Origin: Chloroflexota bacterium
Lineage (GTDB): Bacteria > Chloroflexota > Anaerolineae > Ardenticatenales > Ardenticatenaceae
Assembly (NCBI GenBank): GCA_003520455.1
Contig: DOUV01000866.1
Location: 1-17,926 of the forward strand
Reading direction: 5' to 3'
Length of the DNA stretch: 17,926 nucleotides
The first letter of the stretch is position 1; each line of letters begins with the position of its first letter. The notes under the pieces are model-generated. The model had not been told where the DNA came from. It saw only the letters and a program-made list of their open reading frames with translations, and did no database searches. Made by a program: the position numbers and the translations under genes. Positions 12,401 to 15,138 of the stretch are shown here, in pieces.

Positions 12401-13794
12401 TCGCCGGCGGTCAGGCCGTCCTTGTCGGCGTCGCCGGTGGCGTCGGGGTCACATTCTTCGTTGGCGGAGTCGGAGTTGTTGTTGGAGGAGGATTGCGGAT
12501 TGCGTATTGCATGTTCCGTTTGTGCTGCGGTCAGCGGGCTGACGTTGGGATCGAAGTCGGGATCGGTCATGAGGCGGTGCAGGTCCTGCTGCATCTCGCT
12601 TTGCTGCTGGCGGGCTTCTTGTTCCTGGGCACGAGCCTGTTGCCGCTCCGTGAACCGGGTCGCCTGCACGCTCTGCAGCAGGGGGGAGAAGACCATGGAG
12701 ACAATCACGGAGACGGCCAGCACGATGTACAGTTTCCTGGAGCGCCGGCGGGCTACCAGGAGCACAGTCAGGGCCAGAATCGGAACCAGGGGGATTAAAG
12801 ATTGGAGACCGGAGATGAGGGATTGGAGTTTGCGGGTTGCGGAATGCGCGATCGGGATTGTGGATCCCAATCTAAAATCCGCAGCGCTGCTCTGCGAAGT
12901 CCCCGACCAAAGGGAGTCGGGAGCCGGTTGAAGGGTCCGAAATCCGAAATCTATTGTGACTTCGGCCCGAACTTCCTGTTCGTCCTTCGCGGGTGGAAAC
13001 CGGAGATACAGGATCTGGCGCAGGGGCAGGCCGTCCTCGCCGACCCAGAGTTCGCCCTGGCCGGTCATATCCACATAGGTCTTGGACAGGCCCAGGCTCA
13101 CGCCGGGCGGGAGCTCGCCCTTCCCGGTCAGGTATTTCTCCATCTGATCGCGCACGTAGCGGGCGTAGGCGCGGCCGTCAACGTCAAACGTGAAACGTGA
13201 TGCGTGGTGCGTCATGCGTGAATCCATGTTCTCAGGTTTCACGTCTTCACGTTTCACATTTTTGGCGGCGGCCAGGAAGGCCATGAAGTCGCCCTGGGGC
13301 GCGAAGACGCCGGTGAAGTTGTTGATCTCCTGCCAGCTCTGTCCCTGTTGCCGGCCATAGGCGCGGTCGTCTTCCACCTTGATTTCGGTGCCAGAGGTTG
13401 CGTCCAGCACGCTGCCCCCCTGCGACCACAATCGCAGGCGCAGTTGCCGCTCGGGGAGGTTGGTATCGCCCTCCAGGTAGAGACGTTCCTCTTTGGTCTC
13501 CCGCCCCACGTTGAGGACGGAAGAACGGGGGATCATGGTTTGTTTGATGTCGGCGGTAAAGTGGTAGGTGCCGGCCTCCTGGGCGCGCTGCCAGGCGCTC
13601 CGGAGTTCGCGCTCCGGCGACGACGCCAGGGGCACGGATGGCATCCGGGCACTTGCCTGCTCCCAACCGGCGCGCACTGCTTGCTGTGGTAAGAACCCGG
13701 TCTGTAAGATTACGGACGCCATCGTGGTCAAGGTCAGTAACAGCGCGATTCCCGTTGCGAGAATCAAATGCCTGTATTGTTGGAAGCCTTGCAT
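1..13794 (-). CDS. Giant multidomain membrane-anchored surface protein, partial (C-terminus beyond left edge)
   Basis: I translated the minus strand from the ATG at 13794 and met no stop for 4598 codons, down to the window edge. No closed minus-strand ORF in the region uses this frame, which fits. The start is chosen for an AGAGG ribosome site 6 nt upstream (13801-13805) and a hydrophobic N-terminus. Approximate residue map: signal/anchor 10-30; extracytoplasmic domain 55-285; TM hairpin 330-373; Gln-rich helix 378-410; calcium repeats 449-556; multi-TM block 1127-1307; calcium repeats 1519-1647; propeller-like region 1792-2079; LamG pair 2105-2509; Ig/FN3-like units from 2560; Pro/Thr linker 3011-3057; P-domain-like 4025-4160; CARDB-like 4325-4422; C-terminal repeats from 4443. 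Such modules occur in adhesins and matrix or glycan-binding surface proteins, so a surface adhesion or binding role is inferred. No catalytic domain was recognised. It lies 59 bp downstream of a receiver-like gene. Confidence 0.9.
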   Translation of the reverse strand, partial: MQGFQQYRHLILATGIALLLTLTTMASVILQTGFLPQQAVRAGWEQASARMPSVPLASSPERELRSAWQRAQEAGTYHFTADIKQTMIPRSSVLNVGRETKEERLYLEGDTNLPERQLRLRLWSQGGSVLDATSGTEIKVEDDRAYGRQQGQSWQEINNFTGVFAPQGDFMAFLAAAKNVKREDVKPENMDSRMTHHASRFTFDVDGRAYARYVRDQMEKYLTGKGELPPGVSLGLSKTYVDMTGQGELWVGEDGLPLRQILYLRFPPAKDEQEVRAEVTIDFGFRTLQPAPDSLWSGTSQSSAADFRLGSTIPIAHSATRKLQSLISGLQSLIPLVPILALTVLLVARRRSRKLYIVLAVSVIVSMVFSPLLQSVQATRFTERQQARAQEQEARQQQSEMQQDLHRLMTDPDFDPNVSPLTAAQTEHAIRNPQSSSNNNSDSANEECDPDATGDADKDGLTAGEECVLGTDSETEDTDGDGIKDNVEVAGFEYPAGSGQMWYTNPGEMDSNKDGLDDGREWNTGRKEGDPPPDTDGDGTPDLFDRDNDGVPDNLDISPYYRGATTYTADAPFQLILDSLVEGKPTFVEFQLRPANPNRLWYAFNVLDWPQGDDQGQMQDADGVTFYDKDNSTSRSPNDNGDVKLVPMLEIRTTGSPNNLPPGEELEDYGISVTDLDEDGKDKAVYVPLSLVVEPKGNTRVAFAGRMLYDPGSPPSQGGAGGGWGKAHQVRLVWVVQALVDMCRRYEDGRCVSYESKNKAQVIHTYDDDWTLTGLTVREDRGTDFAVIYEDPQVDANLKDDSGLMFLTRGLELTFLAGSDCEEWDDKGTDDPSDDKCVKGDRKQDITISEIYRRFNHETNSGVTITETWRIPDKVGNILTVVTDTYPTRDEAIATVGVDVVGQILDDHFTAHLPVDPTLLFAREERFRSLNLDEDVVGEASITWSEGGRQLKMDLAQNDVPVQTVAGLNWAPYRYRNGEWEPYPIEDYWDELHDRYAEDFADEFSDEDNPQEVRDGAVFVGQIYYLTLYAGVNVVVQSGDTLLIQKYQTYDRPLAFGMGNLGAKAVLAVVEVWVMRNFASSTKALRFLAQVLFTSGEQARKSFQPTAQTLGNLVEKWKNVGRWLGARGAVTFGVMLVIAGLAVGVYFLAKAYLNDVSWAVTTLTVIVGAILGYLFVLAPIVIAAGMIGALTASGVPTLRAVARVLSASSEFIGFSRMISVIGLIVGLAIVAGVFIYALVKEEGLRRGLGLSMLLAQTFAAAMLLVMTVVLSLTIVGAIIVGIISLVDVILILLGTGWTVSGVLTDALTRTFFSFELAVDPDEDDLIKMGELESRLVNPEQGIVPGIQMEFTTTVTTTVHHQDPRDTRTALYIWKYDENQIRSTSFEYKLAPEKKSMDTHLWDTNRVDSWHISNDHEFYGHQMYQGWFDDTVSAYTTVPAAGVNRTAPLILSVGYALPGVECWSIPGLYFILPIVICKDTGLEGQTEADLGRNIVVDVFPKTLDEFVRVSQWAPEMAFKDADGDGLMAQAYGGNDPDDTKWDMDGDLLSDAWELEMASRPATKGGLFFDPQKSDTDGDGLSDQEETYLGTDPALSDTDGDGISDAAELEGWDFYYDYPHKTRIKSDPLNADVDGDGMDDLFERTLHTDCGNVADEGERKDCYNDNLFNPYVWNTNPIGVYTEISEPDLVVKPTQTFLYTTTVQNNVKSASGLWVRGQTELTASPLTGNPLEMVFDIAKGKSQSLYSQLTVPAGTGNQDVALKTDVNSQLHTPSVWAWDPWETNLYTSNSPKALSLVVVPVRGWNTAYAGVSRESWRVRGYSITPDGITGGPKEVMGESSFSATSDPAIACNNDGRCIVVYSYKNTSYNTYWISWKSTTPNWGSLSVIKVESAGGGCEASGAIVATDGTDFLLAWKRKCSGTEEIKARRVLANGDKTGSVLTLDSGSNLWSPALVWIGDRYQVAYERGSDIYTAYVSGQSVSKPVAVSTTSASETSPHIAYDSLSGRALAIYISRVPGNRSIRGRVVAGSYISDEFTVANLSDQAGWETAISADPVNGGWIMAWGLNGQTSVHTQAVGMNGELRGERDTAKPGGKNYLLDATCTEPRPEHLYHLDEDRGATTLADSSGFGNDAQWDNTASIPGEAGHAGKRGNAIWLPGNANHAYALTTILDKAGTVMFWFKAECTTCAMFSVTPRNDVHSPDRTIFLQGGKLCARLNGQTICSSSAGYADGQWHHVAHTFGSRVDGQRLYADKVLVASGNMASSFLRGDLRLNIGMSRGGSGSGMTWYKGLIDEVKVYPYAFSEAEVKNDYFGPTVVYPFDEPSGAKTFNNAAGSGYAAGECSSPGCPEAGQKGMAYNAVKLDGSNDVITGADVPMNQTSFTIAAWVKREWVNRNEYIVSQGMNASDRDLYMGFWSSNQFICAFDTTNYLVTTAQYTDTDWHHWACTYDYGSGQRTIYRDGEQVAQDVTSRYYWGTGPLRIGQARWGNSFRGWLDEFAVWPDALPAAEIKTLSQKVKALDDSVTECLVSRTTADGEAVHVNRTSLHETTTPLGRSEQKVEDRITVDASPPTARITSLADGQHIAPLGTFVIGGEAQDNTFVRKVEVSVDGGGWQEADGAETWSYDWDTGPLGEGWHTLRVRAIDPADNVGNPSTINVFIDRTPPQLSASSVRQKAVYDGVKERWTVTVRGQVTDQTDGTVDVLLQGEHRPQVQDKVTAKTRSGGGWQSLTYNSNGASPRQWELEYWMPTFNNDGGALPNPSGVYTLSLRARDNAGNWTGEEVYGIFGVDNRPPVPELVSTGPYTDGIVGTGTVLTGSITDPGPEALGVGTLHVMFDRTAEQDGEFWKDPYYWRRGQAKLAESGPGITTTTWTYKMPGLEGFYPLRLEGYDVDPSPYWPGRVTPWNGMVDTAAPRVEPHLKWLSLPFGPTEVTCKVEDLNLDENSFTGCSCPESSWQRTYFHEVSDWYRDVVSDTTRLVRIMAQCQVPGALPLMSLYACDAYGQCATGSYSPIGHVPAPPPTPTPFPTPQWGPSPTPTPVPTATPSPTPTPPPPPELPVDSAVITPSNGTVFSTTTAFSVEGRAYAENSLQGLSVTANDVPFYTANWPAPPAPGAITETSWSTAYTPLTEGTYRLNSSATDWSSQAQTTTHPITVAVDLVAPAPPTFDTTVITTAHRAYQGTAILTGGAADSIGVARVDVNPDSRGWGNASLSPSPAGGGGPGWGWRSLWPIGDSDPDGVTYNVTARTTDFGGHTNETTAPILFDMQPPAPVTITLSYFDLLGARHPVEPRQTITDGNLLVVEWTPSTDGSGLTGYWVDWTTSPTSTAEAVFIPAGMVYSYTEVISEALEVYAHVVPVDLYGNRQEQVVGPVYVDNPLTPDITRETSEVSETSGVWASYKGWMDSGCTQMGRSRRVADRAPASASLYENQEFYTTWDGDALRLAWVGANWDVEGDLFVYFDTRPGGATQLYNPYGGPAPGIYLPGNLIPEDISQAPVFEQAHLSDAYEAFSKVSMQADYLVWVKDSQTAALLAWNPGTNGWDLSLWLTPDQFQLSNGVTDLYLPFDLLGISDPTTSSLGLLAVASEEEALDLWTAFPEINPVNSGLVVNPLAGTAPLQDFALVWAYRWESLGPLICPYTASWQELPDRPGFVDSDLRVQLTAEPLGTTYSLFGDDLFWQWQNLFGEPGPKSQRFTFLDNNHPPLGHGQVVTYALSVANQGTTAAADVQALVKAYYALSLPDGIRQDGSYMEYRQLAVGAVAPGQTVTVTFNSVVDVETNWRYDRCINVDGLPPEVCRPLLEWAVLDGLVFDARTPFTGTAGIPTSPPLEWVWSDHAVDIDPPQYVGIDPTLVAVRAGANTVRAYAADPSGVPLVEVEVRDPLGGVIVLNCPDTTPHDGEWACDWDVTGNDGDEFDLRARATDGLGHVSDWTTPWRTVVVDTTPPTVTLDSVAYTVAGEEMIGPAGYLLTGVISDSHSGGEVQVCRETTGGTICDAATTLVTTQVPTGTAHVYDDVPTVPVTVTGSIPCGALPGSGQLITRTFTVSDDFVVGDVELGFNAWHPAREELTVDLVSPAGMQARVIASSGASYGFANYDVWLDDAAAGPLHNSANDDPTEPYYDRPARPSEALSAFNGEASQGTWTLRICDLNTALNEGTYNRGRLSLTPQGAALFSAGTWAYSLPWIEGADGLTQALTIYGIDGVGNSTPGIGGSTYGALAVRAAGAISLTYQLDVVPPTLTVTNFISQVFQDALDPVLAGQVTDGGGVDEVYARVDPPEGTSYRDLVTRDESGDWSYMLRPTEAGVYTLWLEAHDLGGNVTTTGPFEVTVTCTAADLTATLVDAMTAVGAVTPITLIAQVTNTGGANVDAGLPVSFYADDGLIGTAITTRALGTGDSETVSVAWLSGDPGDHELRIVPNDDGTGHGPAPLCAQPPEARQLVSILDVPLAESWNLISSYVHPFTPDITVVQRPISGTYAVIQSFDGGALSYYPDLPAEVNTLKEMKAEYGYWIKRVNSEQPALATLRVVGETFAEDRPLALAAGWNLVSYLPRQPLPVATALQSIDGHYSAVLGFAGGALSYYPDLDPSFNTLTAMEPLHGYW
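530..822 (-). other. CARDB-like domain of the giant protein
   Basis: Residues about 4325-4422 run DLTATLVDAMTAVG, ITLIAQVTNTGGANVDAGLP, VSFYADDGLIGTA and VSVAWLSGDPGDHELRIVP. The N-T-G-x-A-x-V pattern followed by a short strand with YAD and a final DHELRIVPND strand is typical of CARDB (cell-adhesion-related, bacterial) domains. A related APGQTVTVTF half-pattern occurs near 2500-2700. Confidence 0.7.
1318..1722 (-). other. Proprotein-convertase P-domain-like module of the giant protein
   Basis: Residues about 4025-4160 show the P-domain pattern: a strand pair ITRTFTVSDDFVVGDVELGF, then LTVDLVSPAGMQARVI, a long loop with FANYDVWLDD, and a closing FNGEASQGTWTLRICD with a Gly-rich tail. In this family the LTVxLxSPxGT and GxWTLRIxD motifs are diagnostic. 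P domains normally stabilise a neighbouring subtilisin-type protease; no protease was recognised here, so this copy probably acts as a structural or binding module. Confidence 0.75.
3615..3653. repeat. In-frame palindromic GAAGTCTC/GAGACTTC repeat inside the giant gene
   Basis: CCGAAGTCTC occurs at 3621-3630 and again at 3639-3648, 18 nt apart. The inverse GAGACTTC lies between them at 3632-3639, making overlapping near-perfect palindromes at 3623-3639 and 3632-3648. It is translated in frame as RETSEVSETSGV, between an FN3-like region and the next beta-rich region. Confidence 0.8.
4121..4172. repeat. In-frame C-rich/G-rich hairpin repeat, copy A
   Basis: The plus strand has CCCCACCCC at 4127-4135, then arms CCCTCCCC (4138-4145) and GGGGAGGG (4154-4161) around an 8-nt loop. 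It resembles the dispersed intergenic hairpin elements of many bacterial genomes but here is translated as ASLSPSPAGGGGPGWGWRS, interrupting an Ig-like unit between VARVDVNPDS and DPDGVTYNV. Copy B is at 11621-11660. Confidence 0.75.
4625..4765 (-). other. Pro/Thr-rich linker of the giant protein
   Basis: Residues about 3011-3057 are built from PTPTP, PSPTPTPVPT and TPPPPPE motifs. Such low-complexity Pro/Thr spacers are common between modules of secreted Chloroflexota proteins and are probably extended and possibly O-glycosylated (inference). The DNA is correspondingly repetitive, with multiple GGCGTGGG and GTCGGCG units on the plus strand. Confidence 0.85.
5800..6117 (-). other. Ig-like (bacterial surface) domain of the giant protein
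   Basis: Residues about 2560-2665 read as one bacterial Ig-like unit: SPPTARITSLADGQHI, then FVIGGEAQDN, VRKVEVSVDGG, WSYDWDTGPLGEGWHTLRVR and AIDPADNVGNPS. It ends in the next unit's RTPPQ boundary. Similar TPP/APP-bounded units recur to about position 1930 (for example DTTPPTVTLDSV near 1960), giving a long stalk of beta sandwiches. An FN3-like unit with LVVEWTPSTDGSGLTGYWVD lies near 3800-3920. Confidence 0.75.
6270..7482 (-). other. Two tandem LamG/concanavalin-like domains of the giant protein
   Basis: Domain one (about residues 2105-2310) opens with LYHLDEDRGATTLADSSGFG, has GQWHHVAHTFG and ends with the GLIDEVKVYPYAFSEAEV signature. Domain two (about 2312-2509) opens with VVYPFDEPSGA, has LDGSNDVI, FTIAAWVKREW, TDWHHWACTYDYGSGQ and GWLDEFAVWPDALPAAEI. 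The WHH strand and the final 'DE-[FV]-x-V-[WY]' strand are hallmarks of bacterial LamG/Laminin_G_3 jelly rolls, which usually bind glycans or proteins. The two copies are clearly diverged from each other. Confidence 0.9.
7560..8420 (-). other. Propeller-like repeat region of the giant protein
   Basis: Residues about 1792-2079 contain recurring short units in which a hydrophobic strand of the type FLLAW, YQVAYE, ALAIYIS or WIMAWG is followed by a second strand of the type IKARRV, IYTAYV, IRGRVV or VHTQAV. This spacing of about 45-60 residues suggests blades of a beta-propeller. The repeats are degenerate and were judged by eye, so the fold assignment is tentative. Confidence 0.45.
8854..9240 (-). 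other. Calcium-binding (thrombospondin type 3-like) repeat block 2 of the giant protein
   Basis: Residues 1519-1647 carry DADGDGLMAQA, DMDGDLLSDAWE, DTDGDGLSDQEE, DTDGDGISDAAE and DVDGDGMDDLFE. These are cleaner copies of the loop seen in block 1 and are typical of bacterial TSP3-like repeats. The block begins about 210 residues after the membrane block, which places it outside the cell in the simplest topology. Confidence 0.88.
9874..10416 (-). other. Internal polytopic membrane block of the giant protein (about 6 TM segments)
   Basis: Residues about 1127-1307 are overwhelmingly hydrophobic. Recognisable segments include VTFGVMLVIAGLAVGVYFLA, TLTVIVGAILGYLFVLAPIV, MISVIGLIVGLAIVAGVFIY and a final stretch of about 60 residues that could span the membrane two or three times. 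Short basic loops (KEEGLRRG, near-terminal RAVARV) separate them. Calcium-repeat blocks lie on both sides and should both be extracytoplasmic, so an even number of helices is expected. I do not recognise a transporter or enzyme family here. Exact helix number is uncertain by eye. Confidence 0.75.
11621..11660. repeat. In-frame C-rich/G-rich hairpin repeat, copy B
   Basis: CCCCACCCC at 11621-11629 is shared with copy A. It is followed by perfect 8-bp arms CTCCCCCC (11637-11644) and GGGGGGAG (11650-11657) with loop TGCGA. It is translated as GSPPSQGGAGGGWGKAHQ, a Gly-rich insert between two beta-strand-like stretches (RVAFAGRMLYDP and VRLVWVVQAL). Confidence 0.75.
12127..12450 (-). other. Calcium-binding (thrombospondin type 3-like) repeat block 1 of the giant protein
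   Basis: Residues 449-556 hold repeated aspartate-rich loops: DADKDGLTAGEE, DTDGDGIKDNVE, DSNKDGLDDGRE, DTDGDGTPDLFD and DNDGVPDNLD. The DxDxDG spacing is that of thrombospondin type 3 / EF-hand-like calcium loops, common in secreted bacterial proteins as rigid calcium-stabilised spacers. The block follows a Ser/Asn-rich linker and precedes a long beta-rich region of unrecognised fold. Confidence 0.85.
12490..12510. repeat. Three 7-nt tandem repeats (GATTGCG type) inside the giant gene
   Basis: GATTGCG, GATTGCG and TATTGCA lie head to tail. The 7-nt period is not a codon multiple, so it is not a protein repeat. It encodes HAIRNPQS, just before a Ser/Asn linker and calcium block 1. The unit resembles the GATTGGAG and TCCGAAA units of the cluster at 12796-12950. 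Confidence 0.6.
12796..12950. repeat. Cluster of short degenerate repeats inside the giant gene
   Basis: GATTGGAG occurs at 12800-12807 and 12821-12828, two TCCGAAA units lie at 12936-12949, and an inverted pair CCCGAC (12902-12907) / GTCGGG (12916-12921) forms a small hairpin. The stretch is visibly poorer in G+C than its surroundings. It encodes the Ser/Thr-rich linker joining the first extracytoplasmic domain to the TM hairpin, with a composition unlike either neighbour. Confidence 0.55.
13181..13258. repeat. GTGAAACGTGA inverted repeat pair inside the giant gene
   Basis: GTGAAACGTGA lies on the plus strand at 13190-13200 and, inverted, at 13247-13257, with 46 nt between that include further TGCGTG-like units. 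The segment is in frame and encodes KNVKREDVKPENMDSRMTHH and neighbours, a polar insert in the N-terminal domain. The same 11-mer occurs at 14445-14455 at the end of the response regulator gene. Confidence 0.75.
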
Positions 13795-13853
13795 GGAGCA
13801 CCTCTGCTCAAGGTGTGAAATCGCCTGCACCAGATCGTCCGCATCCTGGCATA
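13795..13853 (-). promoter_or_regulatory. 59-bp spacer with ribosome binding site of the giant gene
   Basis: AGAGG at 13801-13805 (minus strand) lies 6 nt before the ATG at 13794. No convincing promoter or terminator is seen in the spacer, so the giant gene is probably read from the transcript of the receiver-like gene. An in-frame stop (13861-13863) lies upstream of the start. Confidence 0.6.
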
Positions 13854-14258
13854 CTACACCTCACTCGTGTTGGGGCCTATCCGATGGCTCTTCGGGTGGA
13901 TGGTGACACGGTGTTCAGCGGTTTTCAACAGCGCCTGAATGACTTGCGCCAGATCCTTCACCGTGCGTGCCGGGTATTGCTGAGTGGACAGTGTGGTGAC
14001 CTGGGGGCTGGCCGGATGAAGACCAATCAATACCACGCCGGGATGCTCCTGCAAGCAAGCGAAAGCCCCTTCCAGACGGGCGGCCGCCACGTCGAAGATA
14101 ACCACATCGGGACGAAGCTCCTCCCAGGCCTGTTCCTCGCCGGCTGTCAGGGCATCAATCCGTATCACCTCCAGCCCTGGCTGCCTTCTCAAACTGACTT
14201 CCAGGCCGGCCATCAGCAAAGACTTTCCATAGAGCACCACAGTGGGCTGTTCTTCCAC
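13854..14258 (-). CDS. Stand-alone degenerate receiver-domain protein
   Basis: This 134-residue protein starts with GTG, chosen because AGGAG (14265-14269) lies 6 nt upstream. Its alternating pattern matches a CheY-like receiver: TVVLYGKSLLMAGLEVSLRR (strand 1/helix 1), RPDVVIFDVA with Asp56 at the phosphoacceptor position, VVLIGLHPAS (strand 4), and YPARTVKDLAQVIQALL (strand 5/helix 5). The acidic pair that binds magnesium at the end of strand 1 is replaced by YGKS, and the Thr/Ser and Lys switch positions are not clear. No DNA-binding domain follows. It is therefore probably a pseudo-receiver that cannot be phosphorylated normally and works by protein contact (inference). It ends 59 bp before the giant gene, in the same orientation, and lies downstream of a kinase/regulator operon. 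Confidence 0.75.
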   Translation of the reverse strand: MEEQPTVVLYGKSLLMAGLEVSLRRQPGLEVIRIDALTAGEEQAWEELRPDVVIFDVAAARLEGAFACLQEHPGVVLIGLHPASPQVTTLSTQQYPARTVKDLAQVIQALLKTAEHRVTIHPKSHRIGPNTSEV

Positions 14259-14308
14259 CCCACGCTCCTCGCCAGGACTATGAAAGCTGAAGAGCAGTCG
14301 ACACGCTT

Positions 14309-14314
14309 ATCATA
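14309..14314 (-). promoter_or_regulatory. Possible -10 element for the receiver-like and giant genes
   Basis: TATGAT on the minus strand lies about 50 nt upstream of the GTG start, in the most AT-rich part of the intergenic region. A good -35 at 17 nt is absent. An alternative weak pair is GTGACA (14338-14343) with TACACA (14315-14320) at 17-nt spacing. Position after the terminator supports a promoter here. Confidence 0.35.
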
Positions 14315-14370
14315 TGTGTAAGGAAACGTTGCCCCGTTGTCACTGTCCGAAGGCACAGTTCGAGGGGCCA

Positions 14371-14409
14371 GAAAAGGACAGCCTCTGTCCCACAGAGGCT
14401 GTCCTTTTC
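14371..14409 (-). terminator. Strong intrinsic terminator after the response regulator gene, probably bidirectional
   Basis: A perfect 18-bp stem (left arm ending AAAAGGACAGCCTCTG-T, loop CCC, mirrored right arm) spans the whole element. Because the arms begin with AAAA and end with TTTT, a U-run follows the stem on either strand. On the minus strand it lies 36 nt past the stop of the response regulator gene and should separate the kinase/regulator operon from the downstream genes. Confidence 0.9.
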
Positions 14410-14410
14410 G

Positions 14411-14457
14411 TCAAACGCGAAACGTTATGGTTCTGGCCCGCGTTTCACGTTTCACCT
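14411..14457. repeat. GTGAAACGTGAAACG dispersed repeat overlapping the response regulator stop codon
   Basis: The minus strand reads GTGAAACGTGAAACG (14441-14455). Its partner AAACGCGAAACG (14413-14424) is an inverted copy of 14441-14452 with one mismatch. The TGA stop of the regulator (14445-14447) lies within the repeat, so the last codons (Gly-Glu-Thr) are repeat-derived. The 11-mer GTGAAACGTGA is shared with the pair inside the giant gene. Confidence 0.7.
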
Positions 14458-15110
14458 CTGACCAGTCCCATGCGCGCGGCATACGCGATGACCTCGGTCC
14501 GATTCTCCAGGTGTAGCTTCTGCAAAATCTTCCCCATGTGATACTTGATCGTGCGTTCGCTGAGGCAGAGGACAGTCCCCACTTCTTTGTAGGTCAACCC
14601 TCGTGCCACCAGGGTCAGCACTTCCATCTGGCGGGGGGTCAGTCTCTCCTCCACATCATCTTCATATCCCTGTGCGGTTCCCTCAGCCCCGCCGGCCTTG
14701 CGCGCAAACTCGCCCAGAATCTTACGAGCCAGGCCGGGGGAGAGAGCTGGTTCCCCCTGCGACAATCCCGAGAAGAGCTCGAGAAACTTGTCACTGTCCA
14801 GGGTCTTGAGGAGATACCCACTGGCCCCACTCCTGATGGCCTCGAACAGGTCCTTGTCCTCCTCGGACACAGTGAGCATCACGATCTGGATGTCCGGCAG
14901 TTCGGCTGTGACCAGGCGTGTGGCGCCGATCCCGTCGCAGCGCGGCATCTGGATGTCCATCAGGATCACGTCGGGGTGCAGGGCGCGGGCCTTCTCCAGT
15001 GCCTCCAGACCATCGCCGGCCGTGCCGACCACGTCGATGCCCCGGGCCGTCAGCAGATTCTGGAGCCCTTCCAGGAACAGGGGGTGGTCGTCTACAAGAA
15101 GTACTTTCAT
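14445..15110 (-). CDS. NarL/FixJ-type response regulator (receiver + LuxR helix-turn-helix)
   Basis: The 221-residue protein is complete. Residues 1-118 are a receiver with acidic pair Asp7-Asp8 (VLLVDDHPLF), phosphoacceptor Asp52 (VILMDIQMP), switch Thr80 and Lys102 (GYLLKTLDSD). An Ala/Gly/Glu linker leads to a LuxR-type helix-turn-helix at about 156-215: LTPRQMEVLTLVARGLTYKE, then LCLSERTIKYHMGKILQKL. All phosphotransfer residues are present, so it should be activated by a HisKA_3 kinase, most likely the one encoded immediately upstream. The start at 15110 is preferred over the ATG at 15137 because AGAGGA lies 4 nt upstream and MKVLLVDDH is the usual N-terminus. The gap to the kinase stop is 28 nt. 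A strong terminator follows. Its targets are unknown; the downstream giant-protein genes are candidates. Confidence 0.95.
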   Translation of the reverse strand: MKVLLVDDHPLFLEGLQNLLTARGIDVVGTAGDGLEALEKARALHPDVILMDIQMPRCDGIGATRLVTAELPDIQIVMLTVSEEDKDLFEAIRSGASGYLLKTLDSDKFLELFSGLSQGEPALSPGLARKILGEFARKAGGAEGTAQGYEDDVEERLTPRQMEVLTLVARGLTYKEVGTVLCLSERTIKYHMGKILQKLHLENRTEVIAYAARMGLVRGET

Positions 15111-15138
15111 GGCGTCCTCTGCCGGCGGCAGTGGCAAA

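Larger units (their letters stand above)
12700..13794 (-). other. N-terminal region of the giant protein: signal/anchor, extracytoplasmic domain, TM hairpin
   Basis: Residues 10-30 are strongly hydrophobic (LILATGIALLLTLTTMASVI) and are followed by AVRA-GW near residue 42, a possible signal-peptidase site. Residues about 55-285 form a soluble, strand-rich region that opens with a WQRAQEAGTYHF motif. Its general pattern recalls LolA/LppX-like lipid- or lipoprotein-binding folds, but that is a weak impression. Two hydrophobic segments follow at about 330-350 and 355-373, separated by a basic loop RRRSRK. The positive-inside rule puts this loop in the cytoplasm and both flanking domains outside. 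The segment also contains two clusters of dispersed DNA repeats described separately. Confidence 0.6.

Noticed and set aside
13181..13258. A CRISPR-like array suggested by repeated ACGTGAAACG units
   Set aside because: The units are short, unevenly spaced and inverted relative to each other, with no spacers of constant length; it is a dispersed repeat within a coding frame.
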